From: Dehalococcoidia bacterium
GTDB lineage: Bacteria > Chloroflexota > Dehalococcoidia > GIF9 > AB-539-J10
DNA length: 12,689 nt
Direction of reading: 5' to 3'
Assembly: GCA_029857995.1 (NCBI GenBank)
Contig: JAOUFZ010000024.1
Span: 1 to 12,689, forward strand
Under the pieces are notes generated by a model. That model saw nothing but the letters and a program-made list of their open reading frames with translations. It ran no database searches and was not told the DNA's origin. Shown here piece after piece: positions 1 through 6,447 of the stretch. How positions within the stretch are numbered: the first letter of the stretch is position 1; each line of letters starts with the position of its first letter. A program made the position numbers and the translations under genes.

Positions 1-165
1 CTGACCAACTTGTTCTTCGCTCAGCTCTTTGACCCTAAGGCCTGGAGCAATACCCGTGACAGCCATAATGCGCCTGCTTGATGTTGAACCGATGCCATAA
101 ATGCTCTGCAAAGCTACCCAGATTGGCTTCTCTTTGGGAAGGTCTATGCCAGCAATACGTGCCAT
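1..165 (-). CDS. rpsM: 30S ribosomal protein S13 (uS13), N-terminal part only
   Basis: This is the first 55 codons of ribosomal protein S13, which sits in the head of the small subunit and contacts the large subunit and P-site tRNA. The ATG at 165 opens a frame beginning MARIAGIDLPKEKPIWVALQ and continuing with IYGIG and a serine/arginine stretch, the classic S13 start (MARIAGVDLP...IYGIG). The frame stays open to position 1, so the C-terminal tRNA-contacting part lies outside the window. It follows rpmJ by 6 bases, as in the alpha operon of most bacteria, where rpsK, rpsD, rpoA and rplQ usually come next. I see nothing odd in the visible part. Confidence 0.96.
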   Translation of the reverse strand, partial: MARIAGIDLPKEKPIWVALQSIYGIGSTSSRRIMAVTGIAPGLRVKELSEEQVGQ

Positions 166-171
166 TGCCTA

Positions 172-285
172 TTACCCCTGCCTCTGCTTATGCTTTGGAT
201 TCTCACAAATAACCCTAACCACACCCTCCCGCCTGATGACCTTGCATTTTCGGCATATCGGCTTGACTGAAGCTCTTACTTTCAT
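172..285 (-). CDS. rpmJ: 50S ribosomal protein L36 (bL36), zinc type
   Basis: A 37-codon gene from ATG at 285 to TAA, the usual L36 length. It begins MKVRASVKPICRKCKVIRR and ends PKHKQRQG. The zinc ligands of the zinc-containing form are all present: C11, C14, C27 and H32. L36 is the smallest large-subunit protein and helps organise 23S rRNA near the L7/L12 stalk base. The start is supported by GGTGAT six bases upstream (292-297), which can pair with the 3' end of 16S rRNA. It lies 58 bases after infA and 6 bases before rpsM, and is probably the first gene of a transcript started at the promoter at 314-342. Zinc-free L36 paralogues made in zinc starvation lack these cysteines, so this is the standard form. 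Confidence 0.96.
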   Translation of the reverse strand: MKVRASVKPICRKCKVIRREGVVRVICENPKHKQRQG

Positions 286-313
286 TATAGAATCACCATA
301 CAAACAAACTGTT

Positions 314-342
314 ATAATAAACTTTCTTAGTTAACCTGTCAA
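314..342 (-). promoter_or_regulatory. sigma-70-type promoter in front of rpmJ
   Basis: On the minus strand, TTGACA (342-337) is separated by exactly 17 bases from TATTAT (319-314). This is a perfect -35 box, ideal spacing and a -10 box with one mismatch to TATAAT. The -35 box begins two bases after the infA stop codon. A start of transcription near position 307 would leave about 22 bases before the rpmJ ATG, including its GGTGAT ribosome-binding sequence. This is the only strong promoter I could pick out by eye in the window. Inferred role: a separate supply of rpmJ, rpsM and downstream genes in addition to read-through from the spc block. Confidence 0.75.
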
Positions 343-343
343 A

Positions 344-562
344 CTATTTGAGTCGATAGGTAACCCTACCGCGGCTTAAATCATAAGGGGAAAGTTCCAC
401 CAGAACTCTATCCCCAGGCAAAATCTTAATGTAGTGCTTTCTCATTTTGCCCGAGATATGAGCCAATACATGATGTCCATTGGCCAATTCCACACGAAAC
501 ATTGTGTTAGGTAAGACTGTAATCACCTTGCCTTCGACCTCTATTCTCTCTCTTTTAGCCAT
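344..562 (-). CDS. infA: Translation initiation factor IF-1
   Basis: A 72-residue protein, exactly the usual IF-1 length, with ATG at 562 and TAG at 344. IF-1 is a single S1-like OB fold that binds the 30S A site during initiation and assists IF-2 and IF-3. Recognisable stretches are MAKRERIEVEGKVITVLPN, F-R-V-E-L-A-N-G-H near residue 25, HISGKMRKHYIKILPGDRV in the middle and the C-terminal DLSRGRVTYRLK. The normal family start is MAK(E/K)D. The gene follows map by 14 bases. I see no good Shine-Dalgarno sequence in front of it (TAAGAA is the best available), so it may rely on coupling to map. The promoter for rpmJ starts right after its stop codon. Confidence 0.98.
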   Translation of the reverse strand: MAKRERIEVEGKVITVLPNTMFRVELANGHHVLAHISGKMRKHYIKILPGDRVLVELSPYDLSRGRVTYRLK

Positions 563-576
563 TTCTTACGTATTGT

Positions 577-1314
577 CTAAACAAGTATCTCAGCTTCGTT
601 GCCAGCTATGGCAATGGTATGTTCAAAGTGTGCTGACAGGCTTCCATCGGCCGTAAGCACCGTCCATTGATTAGCCGCTAGTTTAGTGTGCCAATCTCCA
701 GCATTAACCATAGGCTCAATAGCCAGGGTCATACCTTTACGAAGCAAGGAACCTTTGCCAAATACAAAATTAGGTATCTGGGGCTCCTCGTGCAAGTCCC
801 GACCTACTCCATGTCCGGTATACTCTCTAACCACGGAAAATCTTTTTGATTCAACATAACGTTGAATGGCAGATGAGATATCTCCCACCCATGCTCCGCT
901 TATCGCTTGAGCGATGCCCGACTCTAAACTACCTTCTGTGACCGCGATAAGGTCTTCGGCCTCCTTACTTATCCGCCCCGCGCCAACGGTTATGGCAGCA
1001 TCGGTATGAAATCCGTTGAGCCTTGCTCCTACATCTAAAGAAACGATGTCTCCTTCCTGTACTATCCGTTCACCAGGAATGCCGTGGACTATTTCATCGT
1101 TTACGGAAACACATAAATTCGCAGGAAAGCCGCGATAGTTCTTAAAAGAAGGTATAACTCCCCTCTTCTTCGATTCTTCAGCCATGATTATGTCCAACTG
1201 GGCAGTCTTAATCCCCGGTCTTACTTCCGCTCTCAGTCTATCTAAAATAGCAGCAAGGATTTTACCACACTTCCTCATAATAGCTATTTCCTCGTCGGAT
1301 TTTATAATCACCAT
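577..1314 (-). CDS. map: Methionine aminopeptidase, type I
   Basis: A 245-residue methionine aminopeptidase that removes the initiator methionine from new proteins in the cytoplasm. The pita-bread fold with two metal ions is shown by the expected ligands: D94 in SLDVGA, D105 in HTDAA, H168 in GHGVG, E200 in AIEPM and E231 in FEHT. The substrate-side H77 is in IVHGIP. The length and the lack of an N-terminal zinc-finger extension or type II insert fit type Ia. The start ATG at 1314 is preceded by AGGGAT. Its place between adk and infA is common in spc-type operons. The 79 bases upstream separate it from adk and are mostly filled by the palindromic repeat at 1340-1404, so its translation is less closely coupled than that of its neighbours. 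Confidence 0.98.
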   Translation of the reverse strand: MVIIKSDEEIAIMRKCGKILAAILDRLRAEVRPGIKTAQLDIIMAEESKKRGVIPSFKNYRGFPANLCVSVNDEIVHGIPGERIVQEGDIVSLDVGARLNGFHTDAAITVGAGRISKEAEDLIAVTEGSLESGIAQAISGAWVGDISSAIQRYVESKRFSVVREYTGHGVGRDLHEEPQIPNFVFGKGSLLRKGMTLAIEPMVNAGDWHTKLAANQWTVLTADGSLSAHFEHTIAIAGNEAEILV

Positions 1315-1339
1315 CTATTTTATCCCTGCCCATCTCCGA

Positions 1340-1404
1340 TGTCATTCTAACGGAGCATAGCGACCAGAGAATCTCGGAGACCCTCCGCTTCGCTCAGTGT
1401 GACA
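1340..1404. repeat. 65-base imperfect palindromic intergenic repeat between adk and map
   Basis: The element starts TGTCATTCTAACGGAGC on the plus strand and its other end reads TGTCACACTGAGCGAAGC on the minus strand, so the ends are imperfect inverted copies (TGTCA...TGACA). The centre holds the small palindrome GAGAATCTC. On the minus strand there is also a local hairpin CGGAG-GGT-CTCCG. From memory, short elements of the form GTCATTCTGAGCGAAGCGAAGAATCTC are scattered between genes in many bacterial genomes, including Chloroflexota; the match here is degenerate. It overlaps the last 11 bases of adk and supplies that gene's stop codon. No poly-U tract follows, so it does not look like an intrinsic terminator. 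No clear target-site duplication is seen, and no second copy was found in the window. Confidence 0.65.
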
Positions 1405-2050
1405 TGGATGCTGTGAGCGCAGAGATTATTTGTCTAGCTACCCCCTGCATTTCCAGGTTACCATTGACCCTAATTAGTTTACCTTGTTTTTCGTAATAAT
1501 CAAGTATGGGGACAGTTTGAGCAAGGAAAACATTAAGTCGTTCCTTCACTGTCTCCTCTCTGTCGTCAGAACGTTGATACAATTCACCACCGCATCTATC
1601 GCATTTACCCGGCGTCTTGGGTGGCGAATTCGTTATATGGTACGGCGTCTGACAAGTCCGGCAAAGCCATCTTCCGCTCAGGCGTTTCACTAGCTCCTCA
1701 TCAGGCACTTCAATGTATATTGCTTTGTCTATGGTTCTTCCCTGCTCCTTAAGAGCTTTGTCCAGGGCTTTAGCTTGTTGCAAAGTCCGGGGAAAGCCGT
1801 CGAAAAGGCAGCCAGAGGCACAGTCAGGCTGGTCAATTCTCTCCAGAATCATTTTTATGGTTATCTCATCAGGAACCAGTTCTCCTTTATCCATATGACT
1901 CTTCGCCAAGAGACCAACATCCGTCCTTTTCTCCAACGCCTGCCGAAACAAATCCCCGGAGGCTATATGAGGTAAATTCATCTCCTGAGAGAGAATGTCT
2001 GCCTGAGTTCCCTTCCCTGCCCCCGGAGCGCCTAGCATGATGATGTACAT
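1394..2050 (-). CDS. adk: Adenylate kinase, zinc-LID form
   Basis: A 218-residue adenylate kinase catalysing ATP + AMP = 2 ADP in the cytoplasm. The P-loop GAPGAGKGTQ is at residues 7-16 and the DGFPRT motif, with its essential arginine, at 84-89. The LID has the long form with four zinc-binding cysteines, C130, C133, C150 and C153 (CRTC...CDRC). The ATG at 2050 overlaps the secY stop by one base (TAATG), indicating translational coupling. The C-terminus is unusual: the last residues after SALTAS, namely MSH and the TGA stop, come largely from the palindromic repeat at 1340-1404. The ancestral end was therefore probably altered by a repeat insertion. The catalytic core is complete, so activity should be unaffected. 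Confidence 0.98.
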   Translation of the reverse strand: MYIIMLGAPGAGKGTQADILSQEMNLPHIASGDLFRQALEKRTDVGLLAKSHMDKGELVPDEITIKMILERIDQPDCASGCLFDGFPRTLQQAKALDKALKEQGRTIDKAIYIEVPDEELVKRLSGRWLCRTCQTPYHITNSPPKTPGKCDRCGGELYQRSDDREETVKERLNVFLAQTVPILDYYEKQGKLIRVNGNLEMQGVARQIISALTASMSH

Positions 2051-3354
2051 TATTTCAGGAAACCTTCGTAGCGGCGCATGGTTAGCTGGGCCTCCAGTTG
2101 TTTCATCGTATCTAGAGCCACACCGACAGCTATGAGCATGGCGGTGCTCTGAATCACCAAATTGACACCAGTAGTTTTCTGGGCAATAAAGGGCAGAATT
2201 GCCACTATAGCTAAGAAAAAGGCGCCCCCAAAGGTAATACGCCTTATGATCCTATTCAAATAGTCGACCGTTGCCTTCCCGGGTCGAACTCCAGGGATGA
2301 ACCCGCCTTGCCGCTGCAGAGTCTGAGGCAGGTTCATTTGTTCAAATATGACCATAGTGTAGAATAAAGTGAAGCCAACCACTAAAGCAAAATACAGGAG
2401 CTGGTAGGGTACGGCACCAGATTGAAACATGTTATAAATTGTATTCCAGAAATTCGGGTCCTGGCCGGTTGGGTTCATGAAATATGTAGCTATCGTACCA
2501 GGAAGCTGCATCAAGGCAATGGCAAAAATGAGGGGTATCATTCCCGCAGTGTTGACTCGCAGGGGGATATAGGTGGAACCCGACTGGCGGTACATACGAC
2601 CGCTGCGAAAAGTGCTCCGAGCATACTGCACAGGAATACGGCGATGAGCTTCAACAAATATGACTATAAGCACTATCATAGCCAAGGACAGAATAACGTA
2701 GGCGATCAACCCCCCAGGATTTCCGCCAACAGCGGCAATAATGCCAGTACCCACTATCCTAGGAATGTCAGTCACGATGCCAGCAAAGATTATTATCGAT
2801 ATCCCGTTGCCAACTCCGCGCTCAGTAATCAATTCACCCAGCCACACGAGGAACATTGTGCTGGCGATCATTGTTATTAGTATGCTGACCATGGTCAGCG
2901 GTACAATCTCTTGAGTGACTCCCTGGGAACGTAGTAAAGCAATTATGGCATAGCCTTGTAGGGCAGCCAGCGGTATAGTTGCTATGTGAGTAATGCGATT
3001 GATTTTCTGTTGACCAAGCTCTCCCTCCTGAGATATAGCCTGAAGTCTGGGGATCACCGGGACCAGCAATTGCATAATTATGGACGCAGTGATGTACGGA
3101 TAAACGCCCAGGGCGGCCACACTGAAGTTCTCCATAGCACCACCAGTAAAAAGGTCAAGCATGCCAAAGAGAGGACTTGTCCCGAAGTATTCCTGCAACT
3201 TTGCGATGTCCACGCCGGGCAAGGGAACGTGAGTCATAAAACGGAAAACGACAAGGATGCCGATAGTAAAGAGAATTTTTCGCCGCAAATCAGGCAATGC
3301 CCATATATCGATCATTGCCTGGACAAGTCGCGGTCGGGTTGTTTTCCGCTCCAT
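2050..3354 (-). CDS. secY: Protein translocase subunit SecY
   Basis: A 434-residue multi-spanning membrane protein, the central pore of the SecYEG translocon. About ten hydrophobic segments can be read, for example residues 27-45, 78-102, 122-141, 153-176, 184-205, 215-235, 268-291, 317-337, 376-392 and 398-414. Family signatures include ITERGVGNGIS at 176-186, the cytoplasmic loop RRIPVQYAR at 238-246 and GFIPGVRPGKAT at 351-362, followed by the C-terminal MRRYEGFLK. The start ATG at 3354 lies one base after the rplO stop. An internal methionine at residue 14 is possible but less likely, because the preceding basic stretch is normal for SecY. It is followed by adk with a one-base overlap. 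Length and order match ordinary spc operons. Confidence 0.99.
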   Translation of the reverse strand: MERKTTRPRLVQAMIDIWALPDLRRKILFTIGILVVFRFMTHVPLPGVDIAKLQEYFGTSPLFGMLDLFTGGAMENFSVAALGVYPYITASIIMQLLVPVIPRLQAISQEGELGQQKINRITHIATIPLAALQGYAIIALLRSQGVTQEIVPLTMVSILITMIASTMFLVWLGELITERGVGNGISIIIFAGIVTDIPRIVGTGIIAAVGGNPGGLIAYVILSLAMIVLIVIFVEAHRRIPVQYARSTFRSGRMYRQSGSTYIPLRVNTAGMIPLIFAIALMQLPGTIATYFMNPTGQDPNFWNTIYNMFQSGAVPYQLLYFALVVGFTLFYTMVIFEQMNLPQTLQRQGGFIPGVRPGKATVDYLNRIIRRITFGGAFFLAIVAILPFIAQKTTGVNLVIQSTAMLIAVGVALDTMKQLEAQLTMRRYEGFLK

Positions 3355-3355
3355 T

Positions 3356-3799
3356 CTAAGCCTGTTTTATGCTCCCTCCAGCGGCCACAATTTTGTTCTC
3401 TGCCGATGAAGAGAATTTGTCAGCACTAACCAGCAATGGATGCTTGATGTCGCCAGTGCCAAGAATCTTGGTGGGATGGTCCGTCGTATTAATCAATCCG
3501 GCGCGGAGCAGTTCTTTGGGGGTCACTTCACTTCCTGGGGAGAAAATAGCCAACTGCCCCACATTGACAATATTATATTCGGTTTTGAAGAGGTTCGTGA
3601 ATCCCCTCTTCCGCGGCAGGCGTTTTATCAAAGCCAACTGACCGCCTTCAAAGCCAAGACGCACACCACCTCCCGAGCGAGCCTTTTGCCCTTTGCAGCC
3701 CCGGCCCGAATATGTGCCATGCCCGCTGCCATTTCCCCGACCTACGAACTTCCTCTTGTGCTTAGCACCTGTGGAAGGCTTCAGTTCATTCTGTTTCAT
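3356..3799 (-). CDS. rplO: 50S ribosomal protein L15 (uL15)
   Basis: A 147-residue L15, a late-assembling large-subunit protein whose extended basic N-terminus threads through 23S rRNA. It begins MKQNELKPSTGAKHKRKFVG, followed by a glycine-rich stretch (GNGSGHGTYSGRGCKGQ) and SGGGVRLGFEGGQ, all typical. The C-terminal globular part includes GDIKHPLLVSADKFS. The start matches the family form M-K-x-x-E-L-K-P, and lies 14 bases inside the end of rpsE, with AAGG only three bases upstream, so translation probably depends on ribosomes finishing rpsE. Most bacteria have rpmD (L30) between rpsE and rplO; here the overlap leaves no room for it. secY follows after one base. Confidence 0.98.
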   Translation of the reverse strand: MKQNELKPSTGAKHKRKFVGRGNGSGHGTYSGRGCKGQKARSGGGVRLGFEGGQLALIKRLPRKRGFTNLFKTEYNIVNVGQLAIFSPGSEVTPKELLRAGLINTTDHPTKILGTGDIKHPLLVSADKFSSSAENKIVAAGGSIKQA

Positions 3800-4346
3800 C
3801 TACCTTTTCTTTCTGAGCTTCCCCAGCAGTCACATCTGTGAGCGCCGGCTGATTTGCCGCTTCCTCACTCTTCCTCAAGTTGCTTAAGGCAACCATCGTT
3901 GCCTTGGCTACGTTGATCTTGCTTCGTCCGCCTAATGATTTGCCGAGAACGTCTCTTACGCCCGCCAATTCAAGTACCGCTCGGGCAGTACTGCCGACAA
4001 TCAAACCCGTGCCCGGCGCCGCCGGCTTCAACAAGATCTTGGACGCGCCGAACTTGGCTAGAATTTCATGAGGGATCGTCCCGTCTTTTATAGGTACCTC
4101 AATCAGCCTCTTCTTTGCCATAGCACCCGCTTTGCGGACTGCTTCCGGAATCGCTGCTGCTTTAGCTAACCCGAATCCGACATGCCCCAGGCCATCGCCA
4201 ACTACAACCAAAGCTCTGAAACGAAGATGTCTACCACCTTTGACTACCTTAGTCACACGGTCGATGCCCAACAGCTTCTCTTCGAGAGTCAATTCTCCGC
4301 TGTCGATTCTGCCCTTCTTCTCTCTTAATTTGGTAACTGCCTTCAT
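3786..4346 (-). CDS. rpsE: 30S ribosomal protein S5 (uS5) with polar C-terminal tail
   Basis: A 186-residue S5, which sits near the mRNA entry channel and takes part in decoding accuracy. The double-stranded RNA-binding domain (about 22-85) includes VTKVVKGGRHLRFRALVVVG and GDGLGHVGFGLAKA. The second domain includes PAAPGTGLIVGSTARAVLEL (109-128) and ends near SNLRKSEE. Residues from about 160 form a polar, acidic, probably disordered tail of some 25 residues (ending KVDETE), making the protein longer than the E. coli form of 166-167 residues. The ATG at 4346 is preceded by GAGGAT. rplR lies 10 bases upstream. The tail-coding DNA overlaps the first codons of rplO, where rpmD would be expected. 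Confidence 0.98.
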   Translation of the reverse strand: MKAVTKLREKKGRIDSGELTLEEKLLGIDRVTKVVKGGRHLRFRALVVVGDGLGHVGFGLAKAAAIPEAVRKAGAMAKKRLIEVPIKDGTIPHEILAKFGASKILLKPAAPGTGLIVGSTARAVLELAGVRDVLGKSLGGRSKINVAKATMVALSNLRKSEEAANQPALTDVTAGEAQKEKVDETE

Positions 4347-4356
4347 AAGCTAATCC

Positions 4357-4722
4357 TCAAAATTCCAATCCAGCTTTCCTGGCAGCCTCAGCTAGAGTCT
4401 TAATTCTGCCATGATATTTGTAGCCACCGCGATCAAAGACTACCTTCTTGATTCCCTTATCTAATGCTCTCTCCGCAATTAAAGTTCCCACTATTTCGGC
4501 TTTTTTGCTTTTTCCTATTCCATCAGTCTTGCCTCTCACCTGAGAATCGAGAGTGCTCATTGAGACCAAAGTCTGGCCCATAGAATCATCGATAAGCTGA
4601 GCATGAATATGATTCAAGCTGCGAAAGACACATAACCTAGGGCGTGATATCGTTCCCGTCACTTTTTGCCTGACACGCCTGTGTCGTATTCTTACGATTG
4701 CCTTTGAATCTCTCGTGCTCAT
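4357..4722 (-). CDS. rplR: 50S ribosomal protein L18 (uL18)
   Basis: A 121-residue L18, a 5S rRNA-binding protein of the central protuberance that works with L5. The basic N-terminus (RIRHRRVRQKVTGT) is followed by the typical RPRLCVFRSLNHIHAQLID at about 24-42. The C-terminus has IKKVVFDRGGYKYHGRIKTL and EAARKAGLEF, which are diagnostic for L18. Length agrees with the usual 115-122 residues. The ATG at 4722 lies 8 bases after the rplF stop; only a weak ribosome-binding site is visible, so coupling to rplF is likely. rpsE follows after 10 bases. Nothing unusual is seen. Confidence 0.98.
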   Translation of the reverse strand: MSTRDSKAIVRIRHRRVRQKVTGTISRPRLCVFRSLNHIHAQLIDDSMGQTLVSMSTLDSQVRGKTDGIGKSKKAEIVGTLIAERALDKGIKKVVFDRGGYKYHGRIKTLAEAARKAGLEF

Positions 4723-4730
4723 GATAGCCG

Positions 4731-5279
4731 CTACTTCTTGCCTATCTTGCCAGATTTGCCAGGTTTAAGACGTAGTCTCTCGCCCTCGTATTTGATGCCT
4801 TTTCCTTTATATGAGTCAGGAGGGCGTATCGCCCGAATTTTGGCAGCAGTTTCTCCAACCAGCTGTTTATCAATACCGGTGACGTGAATGCGATTTGCCC
4901 CTTCAACACTGATACTAATACCAGGAGGAGTAGAAAACTCCACAGTGTTGGCATATCCCACTTGCAGCAACAGCTTGTCGCCAGTTTTCTGCGCTCTATA
5001 GCCTACGCCATTTATCTCCAGGCTCTTTTCAAAACCTTTGCTCACACCCGTAACCATGTTTGCCAAAAGGCTGCGAGTGAGCCCATGTAAAGAACGATGT
5101 ACTCTGCTATCGCTAGGCCGCGTCACGATCAAGCAGCCGTCCTTCAAGGCAATAGAAATAGCAGGGTGAAATCGGCGACTGAGTTCACCTTTGCTTCCTT
5201 TTGCCACAACTTCGCTTCCATTGACCTTCACCTCGGTATCCCGAGGGATAGCAATGGGAAGCAAGCCAACACGAGACAT
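4731..5279 (-). CDS. rplF: 50S ribosomal protein L6 (uL6)
   Basis: A 182-residue L6 made of two similar RNA-binding domains, bound near the sarcin-ricin loop and the factor-binding site. Diagnostic stretches are MSRVGLLPIAIP at the start, LLANMVTGVSKGFEKSLEI and NGVGYRAQ in the middle, and the C-terminal IRPPDSYKGKGIKYEGE, which matches the L6 signature (P-D-x-Y-K-G-K-G-x-x-Y). The ATG at 5279 has AGGAG upstream within the 22-base gap to rpsH, one of the larger gaps in the spc block and one of its clearer independent ribosome-binding sites. Length is normal for the family (175-185). rplR follows after 8 bases. Confidence 0.98.
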   Translation of the reverse strand: MSRVGLLPIAIPRDTEVKVNGSEVVAKGSKGELSRRFHPAISIALKDGCLIVTRPSDSRVHRSLHGLTRSLLANMVTGVSKGFEKSLEINGVGYRAQKTGDKLLLQVGYANTVEFSTPPGISISVEGANRIHVTGIDKQLVGETAAKIRAIRPPDSYKGKGIKYEGERLRLKPGKSGKIGKK

Positions 5280-5301
5280 AATCTACAACTCCTGAGTTAA
5301 T

Positions 5302-5697
5302 CTACCATACATAGCACATAACCTCACCACCAAGACGCCGTTTCCATGCTTCCTGGCCAGTCATGATGCCTTTTGATGTGGATATAATTGCAACACCCAA
5401 GCCCCCATAGACGCGGGGAATTTCATGTCCTTCCGCATAGACCCTCAGGCCCGATTTGCTAACTCTTTCCAAGCCCAAGATTGCGGGCTGTTCATCTGTG
5501 TACTTGAGGTGGATTTTTATCATCGGCTGCGGTTTCCCTTTAAGCACCTCGTAACGGTCAATAAAACCCTCCTCTTTGAGTATTTTGACGATAGCAAGCT
5601 TCACCTTGGAGGAGGGCACAAGCACACTCCCGTGATTTGCCATGATAGCATTGCGTATCCTGGTCAACATATCAGCAATGGGGTCGATAATTGTCAT
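5302..5697 (-). CDS. rpsH: 30S ribosomal protein S8 (uS8)
   Basis: A 131-residue S8, a primary 16S rRNA-binding protein that nucleates the central domain of the small subunit. It begins MTIIDPIADMLTRIRNAIMA, a near-perfect family start. The C-terminal RNA-binding region carries RVYGGLGVAIISTSKGIMTG, where the STSKG loop contacts rRNA, and ends GGEVMCYVW. In E. coli S8 represses the spc operon by binding a site near the rplE start. I looked at the 11-base gap and surroundings here and could not see a convincing mimic. ATG at 5697 lies 6 bases after rpsN. Confidence 0.98.
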   Translation of the reverse strand: MTIIDPIADMLTRIRNAIMANHGSVLVPSSKVKLAIVKILKEEGFIDRYEVLKGKPQPMIKIHLKYTDEQPAILGLERVSKSGLRVYAEGHEIPRVYGGLGVAIISTSKGIMTGQEAWKRRLGGEVMCYVW

Positions 5698-5703
5698 CTT
5701 TCT

Positions 5704-5889
5704 TTACCAGCTTGACTTTCTTACCCCAGGGATTACACCGGTTAGAGCAAGTTCCCGGAAACAAATACGACACAATCCGAATTTACGCATATAGGCACGC
5801 GGCCTGCCACATAACTGACAACGATTATGTTGCTGCACTTTATATTTGGGCGGGCGCTTTGATTTGATAATCTTAGATAACTTCGCCAT
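5704..5889 (-). CDS. rpsN: 30S ribosomal protein S14, zinc-binding short form (uS14)
   Basis: A 61-residue S14 of the short zinc-binding (type Z) class, found in the head of the small subunit. The four zinc cysteines are intact: C24 and C27 (CQLC) and C40 and C43 (CRIC). The stretch GRPRAYMRKFGLCRICFREL and the C-terminus PGVRKSSW are typical. E. coli-type S14 is about 101 residues and lacks the cysteines. The ATG at 5889 lies one base after the rplE stop. Its presence in the main operon fits lineages such as Firmicutes, Actinobacteria, Thermus and Chloroflexota and argues against most Proteobacteria. Confidence 0.98.
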   Translation of the reverse strand: MAKLSKIIKSKRPPKYKVQQHNRCQLCGRPRAYMRKFGLCRICFRELALTGVIPGVRKSSW

Positions 5890-5890
5890 A

Positions 5891-6436
5891 TTAGATTCTC
5901 CTGAAAGGCATGCCCATCAATTCCAACAGGGTTCTAGCCTCATCATCGTTCTTTGCCGTAGTAACAATGGTTACTTCCAAGCCGCGAATCTTGTCCACCT
6001 TATCGTAGTCAATCTCAGGAAAAACTATCTGCTCCTTTATGCCCAGGCTGTAGCTTCCCCGACCGTCAAACGAATCCCGTGACACTCCCCGGAAATCGCG
6101 AAACCTAGGTAGAACAACATTAACCAGTTTGTCAAAAAAATCGTACATCCGCTTACCTCGCAAAGTCACCATCATCCCGATAGGCACACCTGCCCGTAGT
6201 TTGAAAGCGGAGATAGACTTTTTCGCCCGTGTCGTCACCGGATGTTGCCCTGAGATTGTAGCTAGGTCCTTCTCTGCTGCCTCAAGAGCCTTGGGTTCCT
6301 GTATTGCTTCGCCTAAACCGATACTGAGCACAATCTTTTTCAATTCGGGCAACTGCATCACATTGTCATAGCCCAGTCTGGCTTTAAGCTGAGGAGCTAC
6401 TTCAGTCAAATATTTTTCCTCCAAGCGAGATTTCAT
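5891..6436 (-). CDS. rplE: 50S ribosomal protein L5 (uL5)
   Basis: A 181-residue L5, which carries 5S rRNA in the central protuberance and contacts S13 and P-site tRNA. It starts MKSRLEEKYLTEVAPQLK. The family-typical LPELKKIVLSIGLGEAIQEP is at about 29-48, RAKKSISAFKLRAGVPIGMM at about 70-89 (the conserved K-S-I-A-x-F-K-x-R-x-G form), and GLEVTIVTTAKNDDEARTLL near the C-terminus, ending MGMPFRR. The ATG at 6436 is 11 bases after rplX. The next gene, rpsN, begins one base after its stop. Length is normal (178-181). Confidence 0.98.
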   Translation of the reverse strand: MKSRLEEKYLTEVAPQLKARLGYDNVMQLPELKKIVLSIGLGEAIQEPKALEAAEKDLATISGQHPVTTRAKKSISAFKLRAGVPIGMMVTLRGKRMYDFFDKLVNVVLPRFRDFRGVSRDSFDGRGSYSLGIKEQIVFPEIDYDKVDKIRGLEVTIVTTAKNDDEARTLLELMGMPFRRI

Positions 6437-6447
6437 AACTGACTCCC

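Noticed and set aside
1376..1388. Hairpin CGGAG-GGT-CTCCG on the minus strand as an intrinsic terminator after adk
   Set aside because: The stem is short and no run of U follows; it is part of the palindromic repeat, and map downstream still needs transcription.
6437..6447. S8 autoregulatory binding site before rplE
   Set aside because: The gap is only 11 bases and I could not see an S8-like helix around the rplE start; absence by eye is weak, so I make no claim.
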